From an uncultured Lachnospiraceae bacterium (GTDB taxonomy: Bacteria; Bacillota; Clostridia; Lachnospirales; Lachnospiraceae): DNA of 64,000 nt. A model generated the notes under the pieces. That model made no database searches. It saw only the letters and a list, made by a program, of their open reading frames with translations, and was not told where the DNA came from. Below, piece after piece: positions 50,158 through 60,089 of this stretch. The position numbers and the translations under genes were made by a program. The number at the start of each line of letters is the position of its first letter. Positions within the stretch are counted from its first letter, which is position 1. The stretch lies in contig CAMWHJ010000002.1 of the NCBI GenBank assembly GCA_947174015.1, forward strand, positions 26,206-90,205. Direction: 5' to 3'.

Positions 50158-50514
50158 CTATGTACATAACTCCAAACTAATATTCAATGCCATATTCACC
50201 TGCACCAGAATATCATCATCCAAATGACACACCTTATCCTTCAGCCGTTTTTTATCAATGGTTCTCAACTGTTCTAATAGAATCACCGAGTCTTTCACCA
50301 TATCATATTTTCTGGAATCCAGCTCCACATGTGTCGGCAGCTTCGCCTTATTCATCTTAGATGTAATGGCAGCACAGATAACTGTCGGACTGTGCTTGTT
50401 GCCCACATCATTTTGAATTATCAGCACTGGTCGGATGCCGCCTTGCTCGGAACCCACCACCGGCCGCAGGTCTGCATAAAAAATATCTCCTCTTCTAATA
50501 ACCACTTTCTTCAC
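50158..50514 (-). CDS. mazF: MazF/EndoA-type endoribonuclease toxin
   Basis: [58 protein letters not shown]. Confidence 0.95.
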   Translation of the reverse strand: MKKVVIRRGDIFYADLRPVVGSEQGGIRPVLIIQNDVGNKHSPTVICAAITSKMNKAKLPTHVELDSRKYDMVKDSVILLEQLRTIDKKRLKDKVCHLDDDILVQVNMALNISLELCT

Positions 50515-50550
50515 TCTCCGAATTACACAAAATATAAAACAAATCTGTTT

Positions 50551-50613
50551 CTATTTATGAGTTTTACCTGATTCTTTCCGTGTATTCAAAAAGATTTCTT
50601 GCTTTTTCGACAT
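50551..50613 (-). CDS. 20-codon ORF translationally coupled to alr (TAATG overlap), in the position normally held by mazE
   Basis: MSKKQEIFLNTRKESGKTHK*; no other ORF between alr and mazF. Confidence 0.3.
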   Translation of the reverse strand: MSKKQEIFLNTRKESGKTHK

Positions 50614-51800
50614 TATAGCCAAGTGATATCTGTGTCTGTATAGTAATCTTTGCAGGCAATGGCTCTGCCCTGCTCTAAGTACAGTCTTGGAATCCGCTTC
50701 CCCATATCGCACATTAGTTCATAATTAAATCTGCCGGATAATCTGCCCAGTTCCTCACCAGTGATGGTCATAGCACCATCTCTTCCCAAAAGCGTCACCC
50801 TGTCTCCCACAGCCACCTTAGGGATATCCGTCACATCCACCATAAATTGATCCATACATACCCTGCCGCAGATTTTTGCAGGTTTTCCATGAATCAGCAC
50901 ATATCCCTGATTGGACAGACTTCTCGGATAACCATCTCCATAACCCACCGGAATGGTGGCAAGTACACACTCCTTTTGGGTAATATAGGTATGACCATAA
51001 CTGATACCAGTCATTGGCGGCACCTTCTTCACATGAACCACATGACTTCGCAGTGTCATCAAAGGTTTCACCGGCACTGCTGACTTTTGAATTTCATCCG
51101 AAGGCATTAAACCGTACAAGATAATACCTGCTCGCACCAGATCCATATTTGCCTCAGGTATATCAGTAATGCCCGCACTGTTGGAACAATGATGAAGAGA
51201 AAATACAATCCCCTCTTTTTCCAGTTCTTTCACAAAATTTCTATACTGTGACAGTTGAAATCGGGCGGAAGTCTTATCCCGCTCATCTGCCTTTGCAAAA
51301 TGGGTAAAAATGCCTTCCAGCTCGATATTGGGAAGTGCTGCAATTTTTTTAATTTCATTTATGGTATCGCCATTTATCTGAAATCCAATACGACCCATAC
51401 CTGTGTCCAATTTGAGATGTATTTTTGCCATCTGATTCCGCTCTCCTGCCGCCTTAGATATCTCCTTCGCCATCTCATAGGAAAACACTGTAAAGCGCAC
51501 TTGATGTTTCAGCAGCATGGGATAAGCATAAGAAAACACTGCTCCCAAAATCAGTATTGGTTTTTTCATCCCTGCCAATTTCAAAATATCTGCTTCCTCT
51601 GCCGTTGCCACTGCATAGCCCCAGACACGTTCCTCTTTTTCCAAAACCTTTGCAAGGGGAATCGCCCCATGACCATAGCCATCGGTCTTAATGACAGCCA
51701 CAATTTTTGCAGTTTCTGCCACTGCGTTTTTGATGGATTCCATGTTAAACCTTAAGGCATCTAAGTCAATTTCTGCACATACTCTCTGATACTTCTCCAT
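50613..51800 (-). CDS. alr: alanine racemase
   Basis: AVIKTDGYGHGAIPLAKVLE; HLKLDTGMGRIGF; VGYGDGYPRSLSN; CGRVCMDQFMVDVT. Confidence 0.97.
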   Translation of the reverse strand: MEKYQRVCAEIDLDALRFNMESIKNAVAETAKIVAVIKTDGYGHGAIPLAKVLEKEERVWGYAVATAEEADILKLAGMKKPILILGAVFSYAYPMLLKHQVRFTVFSYEMAKEISKAAGERNQMAKIHLKLDTGMGRIGFQINGDTINEIKKIAALPNIELEGIFTHFAKADERDKTSARFQLSQYRNFVKELEKEGIVFSLHHCSNSAGITDIPEANMDLVRAGIILYGLMPSDEIQKSAVPVKPLMTLRSHVVHVKKVPPMTGISYGHTYITQKECVLATIPVGYGDGYPRSLSNQGYVLIHGKPAKICGRVCMDQFMVDVTDIPKVAVGDRVTLLGRDGAMTITGEELGRLSGRFNYELMCDMGKRIPRLYLEQGRAIACKDYYTDTDITWL

Positions 51801-51812
51801 ATAGCCACTTCC

Positions 51813-53324
51813 TTAGTTGATTATTTTATGAATATTGTTTATGATATCACCGGCTTTCATACTGTAATTACCGTACTGTTCTGCGGCCGCCTCCCCTGCA
51901 AGACCATGGGTGTACACTCCCATACAGGCGGCTTCCAGGCAGTCCATACCCTGTGCCAGCAGACCGCCAATCATGCCTGCCAGTACATCGCCGCTTCCAG
52001 CACCTGCCATACCGTTACATCCGGAAAGATTCAGATACCTTGTATTTCCTTTTTCATCCGCCACAATGGTTCGGTCATTTTTTGCCACAATAATACAGCC
52101 GCAGTCCTTTGCCTCCTTCACTGCCACTTGAGCATATTCTTCCTTTACCACATCCACTTCCACACCGTTTAACCTTGACAACTCTTTAATGTGTGGGGTA
52201 AGAATGCAGGAAGTCTTAGTGTTTCTAAGCCATTCTTTGTGACATGCCAAAATATTGATGGCATCTGCATCAATGACACAGGGCACTTTAGCTTCCTTAA
52301 GCACATAGGAGAGAATTTCCTCTGCCTTGGCATCTGTGCCAAGCCCCGGTCCAATAACAATTGCACTGGCAGTGCTGACCGCTCTCTGCCATTTTGCCTT
52401 TTTCTCTAAACTTTCTTCTGAGGAATAACAGGTAAAAACAGCTTCCGGCAATTTTTCCATCAACACTGTACGGTTTCGCTCATGGGTAATAATCTCCACC
52501 AGTCCGCAGCCGCTGCGATAGGCGGCATCTGCCGCAAAATAGGCGGCTCCTGCCATTTCATAAGACCCTGCAAACACTGCCACCCTGCCAAAACTGCCTT
52601 TATTTCCTCTGTCACTGCGCTTTGGAATTCGGCACAAATCCTTCTTTTGATAAGTGATATAAGACGGTGTAACCTGTGCCCATGCAGGATTTTTGATTAT
52701 GCCAATATCTTTTATCAAAACCTGCCCGGAACACTGCCGCCCCTCCAGCAGATACAAGCCCGGTTTAGCATATTGAAACGTGACCGTATAATCTGCCTTC
52801 ACTGCCATGCCTAATCTTTTTCCAGTGTCTGCGTGAATCCCGGAGGGAACATCCACTGCATAGACCTGACCGCCCTTTCCCAAGGAATTCATATCCGTAA
52901 TGGCTTTGGCAAATTCCCCTGTGACCTCTCTGGATAAACCGATTCCAAACAAAGCATCCACTACTACATTATATTCCTTTTGGAATAAATTGCCATTGGT
53001 AACCAACTCTATTCCAAGTTCTTTTGCAATGGCAAGCTGCTGTATGGTTTCGTCGGAACATTTGTTCGCTTCTCCCACAAGCCGAATTTTCACTCTGACA
53101 CCCCATTGGGATAAAATTCTTCCCACCGCAATGCCGTCACCGCCATTATTTCCGGTTCCTGCAAAAATCACTGCGGAGATTTCCTTTGCCTCATTATTTC
53201 TGACAATTTCCTCTGCCACAGCCAAAGCTGCCCGTTCCATCAACACCAGGGAGGGAATCCCTACTCGTTCTATGGTATATTTATCACACTTTTTCATTCC
53301 TGTACTGTCTAAACAATACTCCAT
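51813..53324 (-). CDS. nnr: bifunctional NAD(P)HX epimerase/dehydratase
   Basis: YjeF_N (VIFAGTGNNGGDGIAVGRILSQWG) plus carbohydrate-kinase domain (LSGCNGMAGAGSGDVLAGMIGGLLAQG). Confidence 0.95.
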   Translation of the reverse strand: MEYCLDSTGMKKCDKYTIERVGIPSLVLMERAALAVAEEIVRNNEAKEISAVIFAGTGNNGGDGIAVGRILSQWGVRVKIRLVGEANKCSDETIQQLAIAKELGIELVTNGNLFQKEYNVVVDALFGIGLSREVTGEFAKAITDMNSLGKGGQVYAVDVPSGIHADTGKRLGMAVKADYTVTFQYAKPGLYLLEGRQCSGQVLIKDIGIIKNPAWAQVTPSYITYQKKDLCRIPKRSDRGNKGSFGRVAVFAGSYEMAGAAYFAADAAYRSGCGLVEIITHERNRTVLMEKLPEAVFTCYSSEESLEKKAKWQRAVSTASAIVIGPGLGTDAKAEEILSYVLKEAKVPCVIDADAINILACHKEWLRNTKTSCILTPHIKELSRLNGVEVDVVKEEYAQVAVKEAKDCGCIIVAKNDRTIVADEKGNTRYLNLSGCNGMAGAGSGDVLAGMIGGLLAQGMDCLEAACMGVYTHGLAGEAAAEQYGNYSMKAGDIINNIHKIIN

Positions 53325-53365
53325 ATTATCACCCTTCTGTCCCACATATAAATGTCAAAAAACGT

Positions 53366-53431
53366 GTGCATCACACACGTTTTCTACTTTATTCATGACA
53401 ATAGAAAGTTCACAGAGTGTGCTTTCTATTG
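53366..53431 (-). terminator. tandem hairpins downstream of 53433 gene
   Basis: aacgtgtg-catca-cacacgtt (T-run on minus strand) and caatagaaag...ctttctattg. Confidence 0.7.
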
Positions 53432-53432
53432 T

Positions 53433-54041
53433 TTATTCCTCTTTGCCCTCATCATTATCCAAGTCAAAGATATCAATAACTTCCAATCCGAAAATGTCAT
53501 GCATATAAGTATACATCATTTTGTTGCGTATCTCCTTATCCTGCTTTCGAAGAATATTCTTCTTTAACTCCACACGGACATCAGCAATCCACCTGGCAAT
53601 CTCTTCTATGTCCTCACTGTTGGTGTGCATCTGCCTATAACAGTAATCCATAGTCTCAAGCATCAATGCCGTGTTGGCTGCCTTCAGCTCATTGGGCAAA
53701 TCCAACAGTTGATTTTCATAGTCTTCTAACTTTTCATTGATCTCATGAATCAACCGTTCGCTTTCTTCCATTTTTTTACTTTTGGTATCTTTTGCAGTAT
53801 CCTCCATATTCTGCACAATATTATCCATCAACTTCTTTTTCAGCTTTTTCAAGTCTTTTATGTCTGTCCGAAGTCCACTCTCTTGTTTCACACAATCATT
53901 GACTCGTTTTTCCAACTCTGCAATCTGCACAGGCTTTTTCCCTTTGGGAAACAATTTATGCCACTTATGTTCCAATGTGAGAACAGGAATTTTCTTATTC
54001 TTTAAATAGGCTGCATACCTTTCTCTGTCTTCTCCGGTCAT
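53433..54041 (-). CDS. conserved hypothetical coiled-coil protein
   Basis: 202 aa, acidic C-terminus, cotranscribed with rex. Confidence 0.6.
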   Translation of the reverse strand: MTGEDRERYAAYLKNKKIPVLTLEHKWHKLFPKGKKPVQIAELEKRVNDCVKQESGLRTDIKDLKKLKKKLMDNIVQNMEDTAKDTKSKKMEESERLIHEINEKLEDYENQLLDLPNELKAANTALMLETMDYCYRQMHTNSEDIEEIARWIADVRVELKKNILRKQDKEIRNKMMYTYMHDIFGLEVIDIFDLDNDEGKEE

Positions 54042-54044
54042 ATA

Positions 54045-54710
54045 TTATTCCTCTTCTTTCTTGATTCCATGCTCCAACTCGTAACGATTAATATTATAGG
54101 ACAACCTCATGAGACTTTCCGACAGATGTACATTCTCCACCACCACATCCTCTGGCACATTCAAATCTGTATGGGCAAAGTTCCAAATTGCCTTAACCCC
54201 ACAATTTACCACTCTCTGTGCCACCACCACTGCACTTTCCTTGGGAATGGCTAATGCCACGATCTGTATATCCTCTTTCTTCAAATATCTTTCCAACTGA
54301 CTCATGGAACGCACCTGGATTCCTCGAATCTTCTTCCCCTTAAGTTCTGGATTTTCATCAAATAATGCTTTTGTAATGAAACCTCTGTTTTCAAAATTGC
54401 CATAATTGGCAAGAGCCTGACCTAAATTACCGGCTCCTATAATTACCATGTTATGTTTCTTATCTAAACCCAATATTTTGCCGATTTCATCATAAAGATA
54501 CTCTACATTATATCCATAGCCCTGCTGACCAAAACCGCCAAAATGATTTAAGTCCTGTCGTATCTGGGACGCTGTTACATGCATTCGTTCACTTAACTCT
54601 CCGGAAGAAATACGTTCTACCTTACTGTCCATCAATTCGCCTAAGTATCTGTAATATCTGGGAAGTCTTTTTATTACCGTCTTAGAGATGTCCTTTTCAC
54701 TCACAATCAC
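54045..54710 (-). CDS. rex: redox-sensing transcriptional repressor Rex
   Basis: KTVIKRLPRYYRYLGELMDSKVERISSGELSERMHVTASQIRQDLNHFGGFGQQGYGYNVEYL; Rossmann GAGNLGQALANY. Confidence 0.97.
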   Translation of the reverse strand: MIVSEKDISKTVIKRLPRYYRYLGELMDSKVERISSGELSERMHVTASQIRQDLNHFGGFGQQGYGYNVEYLYDEIGKILGLDKKHNMVIIGAGNLGQALANYGNFENRGFITKALFDENPELKGKKIRGIQVRSMSQLERYLKKEDIQIVALAIPKESAVVVAQRVVNCGVKAIWNFAHTDLNVPEDVVVENVHLSESLMRLSYNINRYELEHGIKKEEE

Positions 54711-54764
54711 TGCCTCCCTTGCGTATCTGATTTTAATTCAATTTTTTAAGATTATTATACTGAA

Positions 54765-54782
54765 ATGTTAAAATATTGTCAA
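54765..54782. promoter_or_regulatory. candidate Rex operator upstream of rex
   Basis: ATGTTAA-aata-TTGTCAA; 11/14 to TTGTTAA-N4-TTAACAA. Confidence 0.35.
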
Positions 54783-54903
54783 TCCTTACACCTCACGCAT
54801 TTCTTTTTTGGATTGTAATTTTCTTCTATTTACGTTATATTAATTGAGTAACATAATTACACAAACATCACCACTAAGTTTGTAAAAAACGGAGGATAAG
54901 ACT

Positions 54904-56802
54904 ATGATACTTTCTTGTCAGAACATTGATAAAGCATTTGGAGATAAGGTAATTCTCTCCAATGCATCTTTTCTAATAGAGGATAGGGAAAAGGCAGCCA
55001 TTGTGGGGATCAATGGTGCGGGTAAATCCACACTGTTGAAAATCATTACCGGTGAACTTTCTGCTGATGGAGGCAGTGTCATTCTTTCCAAGGGAAAAAC
55101 CATCGGTTATCTGGCACAGCAGCAGAATAACCACAGCCAGCACACCATCTACCAGGAACTCTTGACTGTCAAACAGGAAATTCTTGATTGGGAACAGCAG
55201 CTTCGCACTTTAGAAACAGAGATGCAGCATAAAGAGGGAGAGGAACTCAAAGTACTCTTGGAGCACTATACCCGGTTAAATCATCAATTTGAAGATGCCA
55301 ACGGCTATGCATACAAAAGTGAGCTCATTGGTGTACTCACCGGACTTGGCTTTCAGGAAGCAGACTATCACCGTAAGATTTCCACTCTCTCCGGCGGTCA
55401 GAAAACCCGCGTGGCATTGGGTAAGCTGCTGTTGACCAAGCCAGATATTCTCCTATTGGATGAGCCAACCAACCATCTGGATATGGACAGCATTGCATGG
55501 CTGGAAACCTTCCTGTTGAATTATGGGGGTGCGGTGATTGTAGTATCCCATGACCGTTATTTCCTAAATAAAATTGTTACCAAGGTAATTCAGGTGGATA
55601 ATGGCAAAGTTACCACATTTTCCGGTAATTACTCTGATTATGCCATGAAACGGGAAATGCTGCGAAACACTGCCTACAAGGCCTATGAGAATCAGCAGCG
55701 GGAAATCAAACATCAGGAAGATGTGATCGCAAAACTTCGCTCCTTTAATCGGGAAAAATCCATCAAACGGGCAGAAAGCAGAGAAAAGCTGTTAAATAAA
55801 ATGGATTTGATTGATAAACCTGTGGAGGTTAATTCCCAGATGAAACTTACCTTGGAACCGGATTGTATCAGCGGAAATGATGTACTTTCTGTCACAGGAC
55901 TGGCAAAATCCTTTGACTCCTTGTCACTTTTTTCTGATATTTCCTTTGATGTAAAGCGGGGAGAACGGATTGCACTGATTGGCAGCAATGGCTCCGGAAA
56001 AACCACCATCCTTAAAATTATTACCGGTCTCATGGAAGCCGATGACGGCATGATAAAAACCGGTGCCAATGTGCACATAGGCTACTACGATCAGGAACAT
56101 CATGTACTCCATGAGGAAAAAACTATTTTTGATGAAATTTCTGATGATTACCCGGATTTGAATCACACCAAAATCCGTAATGTGTTGGCTGCATTTTTGT
56201 TTACCGGGCTTCAAGTATTTCAGCCGGTGGGTGATTTAAGCGGCGGTGAACGGGGGCGGTTATCTCTTGCTAAATTGATGCTCAGTGAAGCTAATTTCCT
56301 GATTTTGGATGAGCCCACCAACCATTTGGACATTGATTCCAAGGAGATTTTGGAACAGGCATTAAATTCTTATACAGGTACGGTTTTGTATGTATCTCAT
56401 GATCGATACTTTATCAACAAAACCGCCACCAGGATTCTTGATTTGCGGGAAAAGAAATTAACCAATTATATCGGTAACTATGATTACTATTTGGAAAAAA
56501 AAGAGACACTCTCACCAGTGTCCATTACTTCTGAATCCACAAAAAGTTCGGATTCTCTTGGAAAAAATGATTGGCAGAAACAAAAAGAGGAGCAGGCAAA
56601 ACAACGCAAAAAAGAAAATGAACTGAAAAGGGTGGAGGAGGAAATCACTTCGCTGGAGGAACGGATAGAAGAAATTGATACAGAGATGGCCTCTGAGGAG
56701 GTCTGCACTGATGTGGAAAAATGTATGGAACTGCAAAAAGAAAAAGATGATGTTACAGAAAAGTTAGAGATTCTCTATGAAAAATGGGAAGAACTTGCAT
56801 AA
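54904..56802 (+). CDS. ABC-F family ATPase
   Basis: Two NBDs: GINGAGKSTLLKIITGE, LSGGQKTRVALGKLLLTKPDILLLDEPTNHLD; GSNGSGKTTILKIITG, LSGGERGRLSLAKLM; C-terminal coiled coil. Confidence 0.95.
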   Translation: MILSCQNIDKAFGDKVILSNASFLIEDREKAAIVGINGAGKSTLLKIITGELSADGGSVILSKGKTIGYLAQQQNNHSQHTIYQELLTVKQEILDWEQQLRTLETEMQHKEGEELKVLLEHYTRLNHQFEDANGYAYKSELIGVLTGLGFQEADYHRKISTLSGGQKTRVALGKLLLTKPDILLLDEPTNHLDMDSIAWLETFLLNYGGAVIVVSHDRYFLNKIVTKVIQVDNGKVTTFSGNYSDYAMKREMLRNTAYKAYENQQREIKHQEDVIAKLRSFNREKSIKRAESREKLLNKMDLIDKPVEVNSQMKLTLEPDCISGNDVLSVTGLAKSFDSLSLFSDISFDVKRGERIALIGSNGSGKTTILKIITGLMEADDGMIKTGANVHIGYYDQEHHVLHEEKTIFDEISDDYPDLNHTKIRNVLAAFLFTGLQVFQPVGDLSGGERGRLSLAKLMLSEANFLILDEPTNHLDIDSKEILEQALNSYTGTVLYVSHDRYFINKTATRILDLREKKLTNYIGNYDYYLEKKETLSPVSITSESTKSSDSLGKNDWQKQKEEQAKQRKKENELKRVEEEITSLEERIEEIDTEMASEEVCTDVEKCMELQKEKDDVTEKLEILYEKWEELA

Positions 56803-56814
56803 TACTATTTGTTC

Positions 56815-56980
56815 GTAACTGTTCAGCCTACACCATTCGCAAAACGCACCTATGGTGCTTCTTTGCTGCTACGCAGCTTTTTTAGCTCATAGACAGGCAT
56901 TCCGCTCATAGCCATGCTTTTATTGTGCAAATCATGCAGACATGATTCGCACACAAAGCAGGCTATGGCTGAACTGTTAC
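56815..56980. repeat. multi-hairpin intergenic element (copy E, 166 bp) between convergent genes
   Basis: Ends GTAACTGTTCAGCC...GGCTGAACTGTTAC; inner stems gcacc/ggtgc, gctgc-tac-gcagc, tgtgcaaatcatg/catgattcgcaca. Confidence 0.75.
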
Positions 56981-57016
56981 GTTCCATTTGTTTGACTCTG
57001 AACAACTGCCTAAAAT

Positions 57017-57454
57017 TTACTGGCACAAACCTGCCACTACCTGATTGATCACCTTGCCATCTGCTTTTCCCTTTAACTCTGCCATAACAGCTTTCATGAT
57101 CTGTCCCTTATTCTTAGTGGCAACCACATCTGCAAATTTTTCTGTGATAAATGCCTTTACCTCTTCCTCGGACATCATTTTAGGTGCGTATTCAGAAAAC
57201 ACATCATATCTAGCCTGATATTCTGCTTTCAATTCCGCTCTCTCTGCCGGACAGGTATCAATCTGTTCTTTCACCGTCTTTATTTCCTTCAAGATAACCC
57301 GATCCACTAATTCTTCCTTAATATCATCACGGCATCCTTCGTCAATAGCCACCTTTTTCACTGCAGATACCAAAGTAGAAATGGCATCCTTTCTCACCTT
57401 ATCCTTTGCCTTCATAGCAGCAATCATATCCTTTTGTAATGTTTCCATCTGCAT
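57017..57454 (-). CDS. GatB/YqeY domain protein
   Basis: METLQKDMIAAMKAKDKVRKDAISTLVSAVKKVAID...GQIMKAVMAELKGKADGKVINQVV. Confidence 0.95.
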   Translation of the reverse strand: MQMETLQKDMIAAMKAKDKVRKDAISTLVSAVKKVAIDEGCRDDIKEELVDRVILKEIKTVKEQIDTCPAERAELKAEYQARYDVFSEYAPKMMSEEEVKAFITEKFADVVATKNKGQIMKAVMAELKGKADGKVINQVVAGLCQ

Positions 57455-57521
57455 AATAACTTCCTCCTATTTACTTTCTAACAAGGATTTTACACCCTTT
57501 TTCCAATTCTGCAATCCTTGT

Positions 57522-59948
57522 CTATCTTCTTTTTCTCGTTGTCTTCCCTTTTGTCTTCACTGGTGCATCCTTTGCCAACACCATGGCTGAATAAGGTTCT
57601 ATTGTTACCTTATCTCTTGCACCTCCCAAACTGTCAATCCCTGCATACTGACTGTTCACATAAATTTTCCAGTCTCCTGCCGGAATATCCAGTTCCACAG
57701 CGGAGGCAGTGGGATTATAAATCACATAAAGTGCCTGAGCCTCTTCTCCTTTGTATGAACCATCAACGGTAAATGCCATAATGTTCTGGGGCAGCCCTTC
57801 TGCAAAAGTAATATATTTGTCAATATCCGCACTGCTGGTCATTCGTAAGCCTCCATGTTTCTTGCGAAAAGCAATCAGCCCCTGATAATACTCGTACACA
57901 TCCTTGTATACTCCATCTTTTAAATTGCCCCATTTGATTGCATTTACTTTATCACCGGATTTATAACTGTTGCTGTCAAAACTATCTTTCGCTGCTGTTC
58001 CTTGAATGTCTGCTCCATCTTTCGGCTTAGAACGAAGCAGTTCTTCGCCGCTCATCATAAAGGGCGTTCCCTGAGAAGTAAATAAAACTGCTGCCGCAAA
58101 CTTATTTTTTTGAATATTCTGTTCCAAATTCTCTGCACCGTTAGCTAAAGTCAGCTTATCAAACAAAGTGTTATTATCATGACAAGCATTATAATTAATG
58201 ACCCCTGTTGGTTCCTTTGACCAATAAGGTCTGCCAAGAATGTTGTTTAATAGTGTAATTCCATTGCCCACGTTTCCCGATACATAGCCGCCGTCTGATA
58301 TTTTTCCATTAACGCCTCTGACATAATCACGGAACGTATCGTTAAACATGGCAAAAACCGGCACCTGCGAAAGATTATCCTGGGTGGTGAGACTGTAACC
58401 GGATTTTGTCATTGTGGTATCCATGGTCCAGCCTTCCCCATAGAAAATTACATCCGGGTGTTTCTCATGGACAGCTGCAATAATCTCATTCATGGTAACA
58501 GTGTCAATTAAACCCGCTAAATCAAAACGGAATCCATCTACATGATATTCCTCGGCCCAGTAACTGACGGAATCTACAATATATTTTTTTACCATAGTAC
58601 GCTCTGTGGCAGTATCGTTGCCACAACCGCTGCCATTGGAATACTCCCCATAATCATTGGTTCTGGAAAAATATTTCGGCACCAGCACATTAAAAGAAAA
58701 AGTTTCCGGATCATAAACATGATTGTAAACCACATCCATTACTACGCTCATGCCATTCTCGTGCAGTGCCTTAACCATCTCTTTCACTTCCCGGACACGC
58801 ACACTGCCATCCATAGCATCTGTGGCATAGGAACCCTCCGGCACATTAAAATTCACCGGATCATACCCCCAGTTGTACTGGTCCTTATCTGAAAGCTCAT
58901 CCACCGATCCAAAGTCATACATGGGCATAATATGCACATGCGTCACTCCCAGCCGCTGTAAATAAGTAAGTCCGGTATATTCTCCTGCGGAATTTTCCGA
59001 ACCATATTCCGTCAGTCCTAAATACTTTCCCTTGTTTTTCACTCCAGAATCTTCGTCTATGGTAAAGTCCCTCACATGAAGTTCATAGATCACTGCATCC
59101 GTAATTCCACCGGCTTTGTTGGGATTTTCATCCTTATCCCAGCCCTCTGGATTGGTGCTTTCCATATTTAAAATCATGGCTCGTTTGCCGTTGGCACCTG
59201 TGCTCTTGGCATAAGGGTCTCCTGTCTCGATCAATTTACTGTCATGCAGCACGGTATAGGTATAATATACTCCATTCCAGTCCCCTGCCTTCTTCAGATA
59301 CCATACTCCCTGTTCTAAAAGAGACATTGCCTCGCTTTCCAGCAAATCCTCTGCTCCATCCTCACCAGTCTTATATAAATTTAGTGTTACCTCTTTGGCA
59401 GTGGGTGCCCAGACCTTGAATATCGTCTCTTCTGCTGACCATGTGGCACCTAAATCATCCCCCGCATAGGTATAGGCTGCCTCAAATGCAGCGGTGGAAT
59501 AAGGGTAAGGCATGGTAACTGTTGTGAGTTTCCCCATATAAGAAACCGCATACATTTGATTGGTATTAATTGGTTCTGCCAGCTGGAAAGTATAACGGGA
59601 AGCCGCTTGAACCCGACCACTCACTTCCACCTCCTCCCCATTGCCATCCAAAATTTTCAACTGGTATTCCTGCTCCTGAGGAATTTTCCCCTCTATAATA
59701 GCTGTGATAATGTTCCTATCTGCATTGTAAACTGCACTGGCAACCGTTGCATTGGCGGTATCAGTGACTGCTGGCACGGTTACCTTTTTCTCTGGTATTT
59801 CCGGTGTCGAGATTTCCGTTGGTGTTACCATGCTCTCCTCTTCCGGCTCTGTGGCAAGCGGTTCTTCTGTTTTCCCACACCCCCAAAACGATAGACACGA
59901 TACAGCGTATGCTGTCACTAGTATCTTCTTTATGTGCTTATTATTCAT
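57522..59948 (-). CDS. type I pullulanase, predicted lipoprotein
   Basis: Lipobox-like LSFWGC after ATG at 59948; GH13 MPMYDFGSVDELSDKDQYNWGYDPVNFNVPEGSYATD (pullulanase YNWGYDP), DVVYNHVYD, GFRFDLAGLID. Confidence 0.93.
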   Translation of the reverse strand: MNNKHIKKILVTAYAVSCLSFWGCGKTEEPLATEPEEESMVTPTEISTPEIPEKKVTVPAVTDTANATVASAVYNADRNIITAIIEGKIPQEQEYQLKILDGNGEEVEVSGRVQAASRYTFQLAEPINTNQMYAVSYMGKLTTVTMPYPYSTAAFEAAYTYAGDDLGATWSAEETIFKVWAPTAKEVTLNLYKTGEDGAEDLLESEAMSLLEQGVWYLKKAGDWNGVYYTYTVLHDSKLIETGDPYAKSTGANGKRAMILNMESTNPEGWDKDENPNKAGGITDAVIYELHVRDFTIDEDSGVKNKGKYLGLTEYGSENSAGEYTGLTYLQRLGVTHVHIMPMYDFGSVDELSDKDQYNWGYDPVNFNVPEGSYATDAMDGSVRVREVKEMVKALHENGMSVVMDVVYNHVYDPETFSFNVLVPKYFSRTNDYGEYSNGSGCGNDTATERTMVKKYIVDSVSYWAEEYHVDGFRFDLAGLIDTVTMNEIIAAVHEKHPDVIFYGEGWTMDTTMTKSGYSLTTQDNLSQVPVFAMFNDTFRDYVRGVNGKISDGGYVSGNVGNGITLLNNILGRPYWSKEPTGVINYNACHDNNTLFDKLTLANGAENLEQNIQKNKFAAAVLFTSQGTPFMMSGEELLRSKPKDGADIQGTAAKDSFDSNSYKSGDKVNAIKWGNLKDGVYKDVYEYYQGLIAFRKKHGGLRMTSSADIDKYITFAEGLPQNIMAFTVDGSYKGEEAQALYVIYNPTASAVELDIPAGDWKIYVNSQYAGIDSLGGARDKVTIEPYSAMVLAKDAPVKTKGKTTRKRR

Positions 59949-60047
59949 TTTGAAAACTCCTTTGCTTACGCTTGTCCTATTATGTTCTAATACTAATATA
60001 TTACAGTATTTTAACATAATGTCAAGTACCGGATTTTACCAGCATAA

Positions 60048-60076
60048 GATACCAGATGTGGAAAACATCTGGTATC
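60048..60076 (-). terminator. hairpin downstream of trpA
   Basis: gataccagatg-tggaaaa-catctggtatc 11-bp perfect stem; weak T-run. Confidence 0.55.
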
Positions 60077-60089
60077 TCTGTCACCGATT

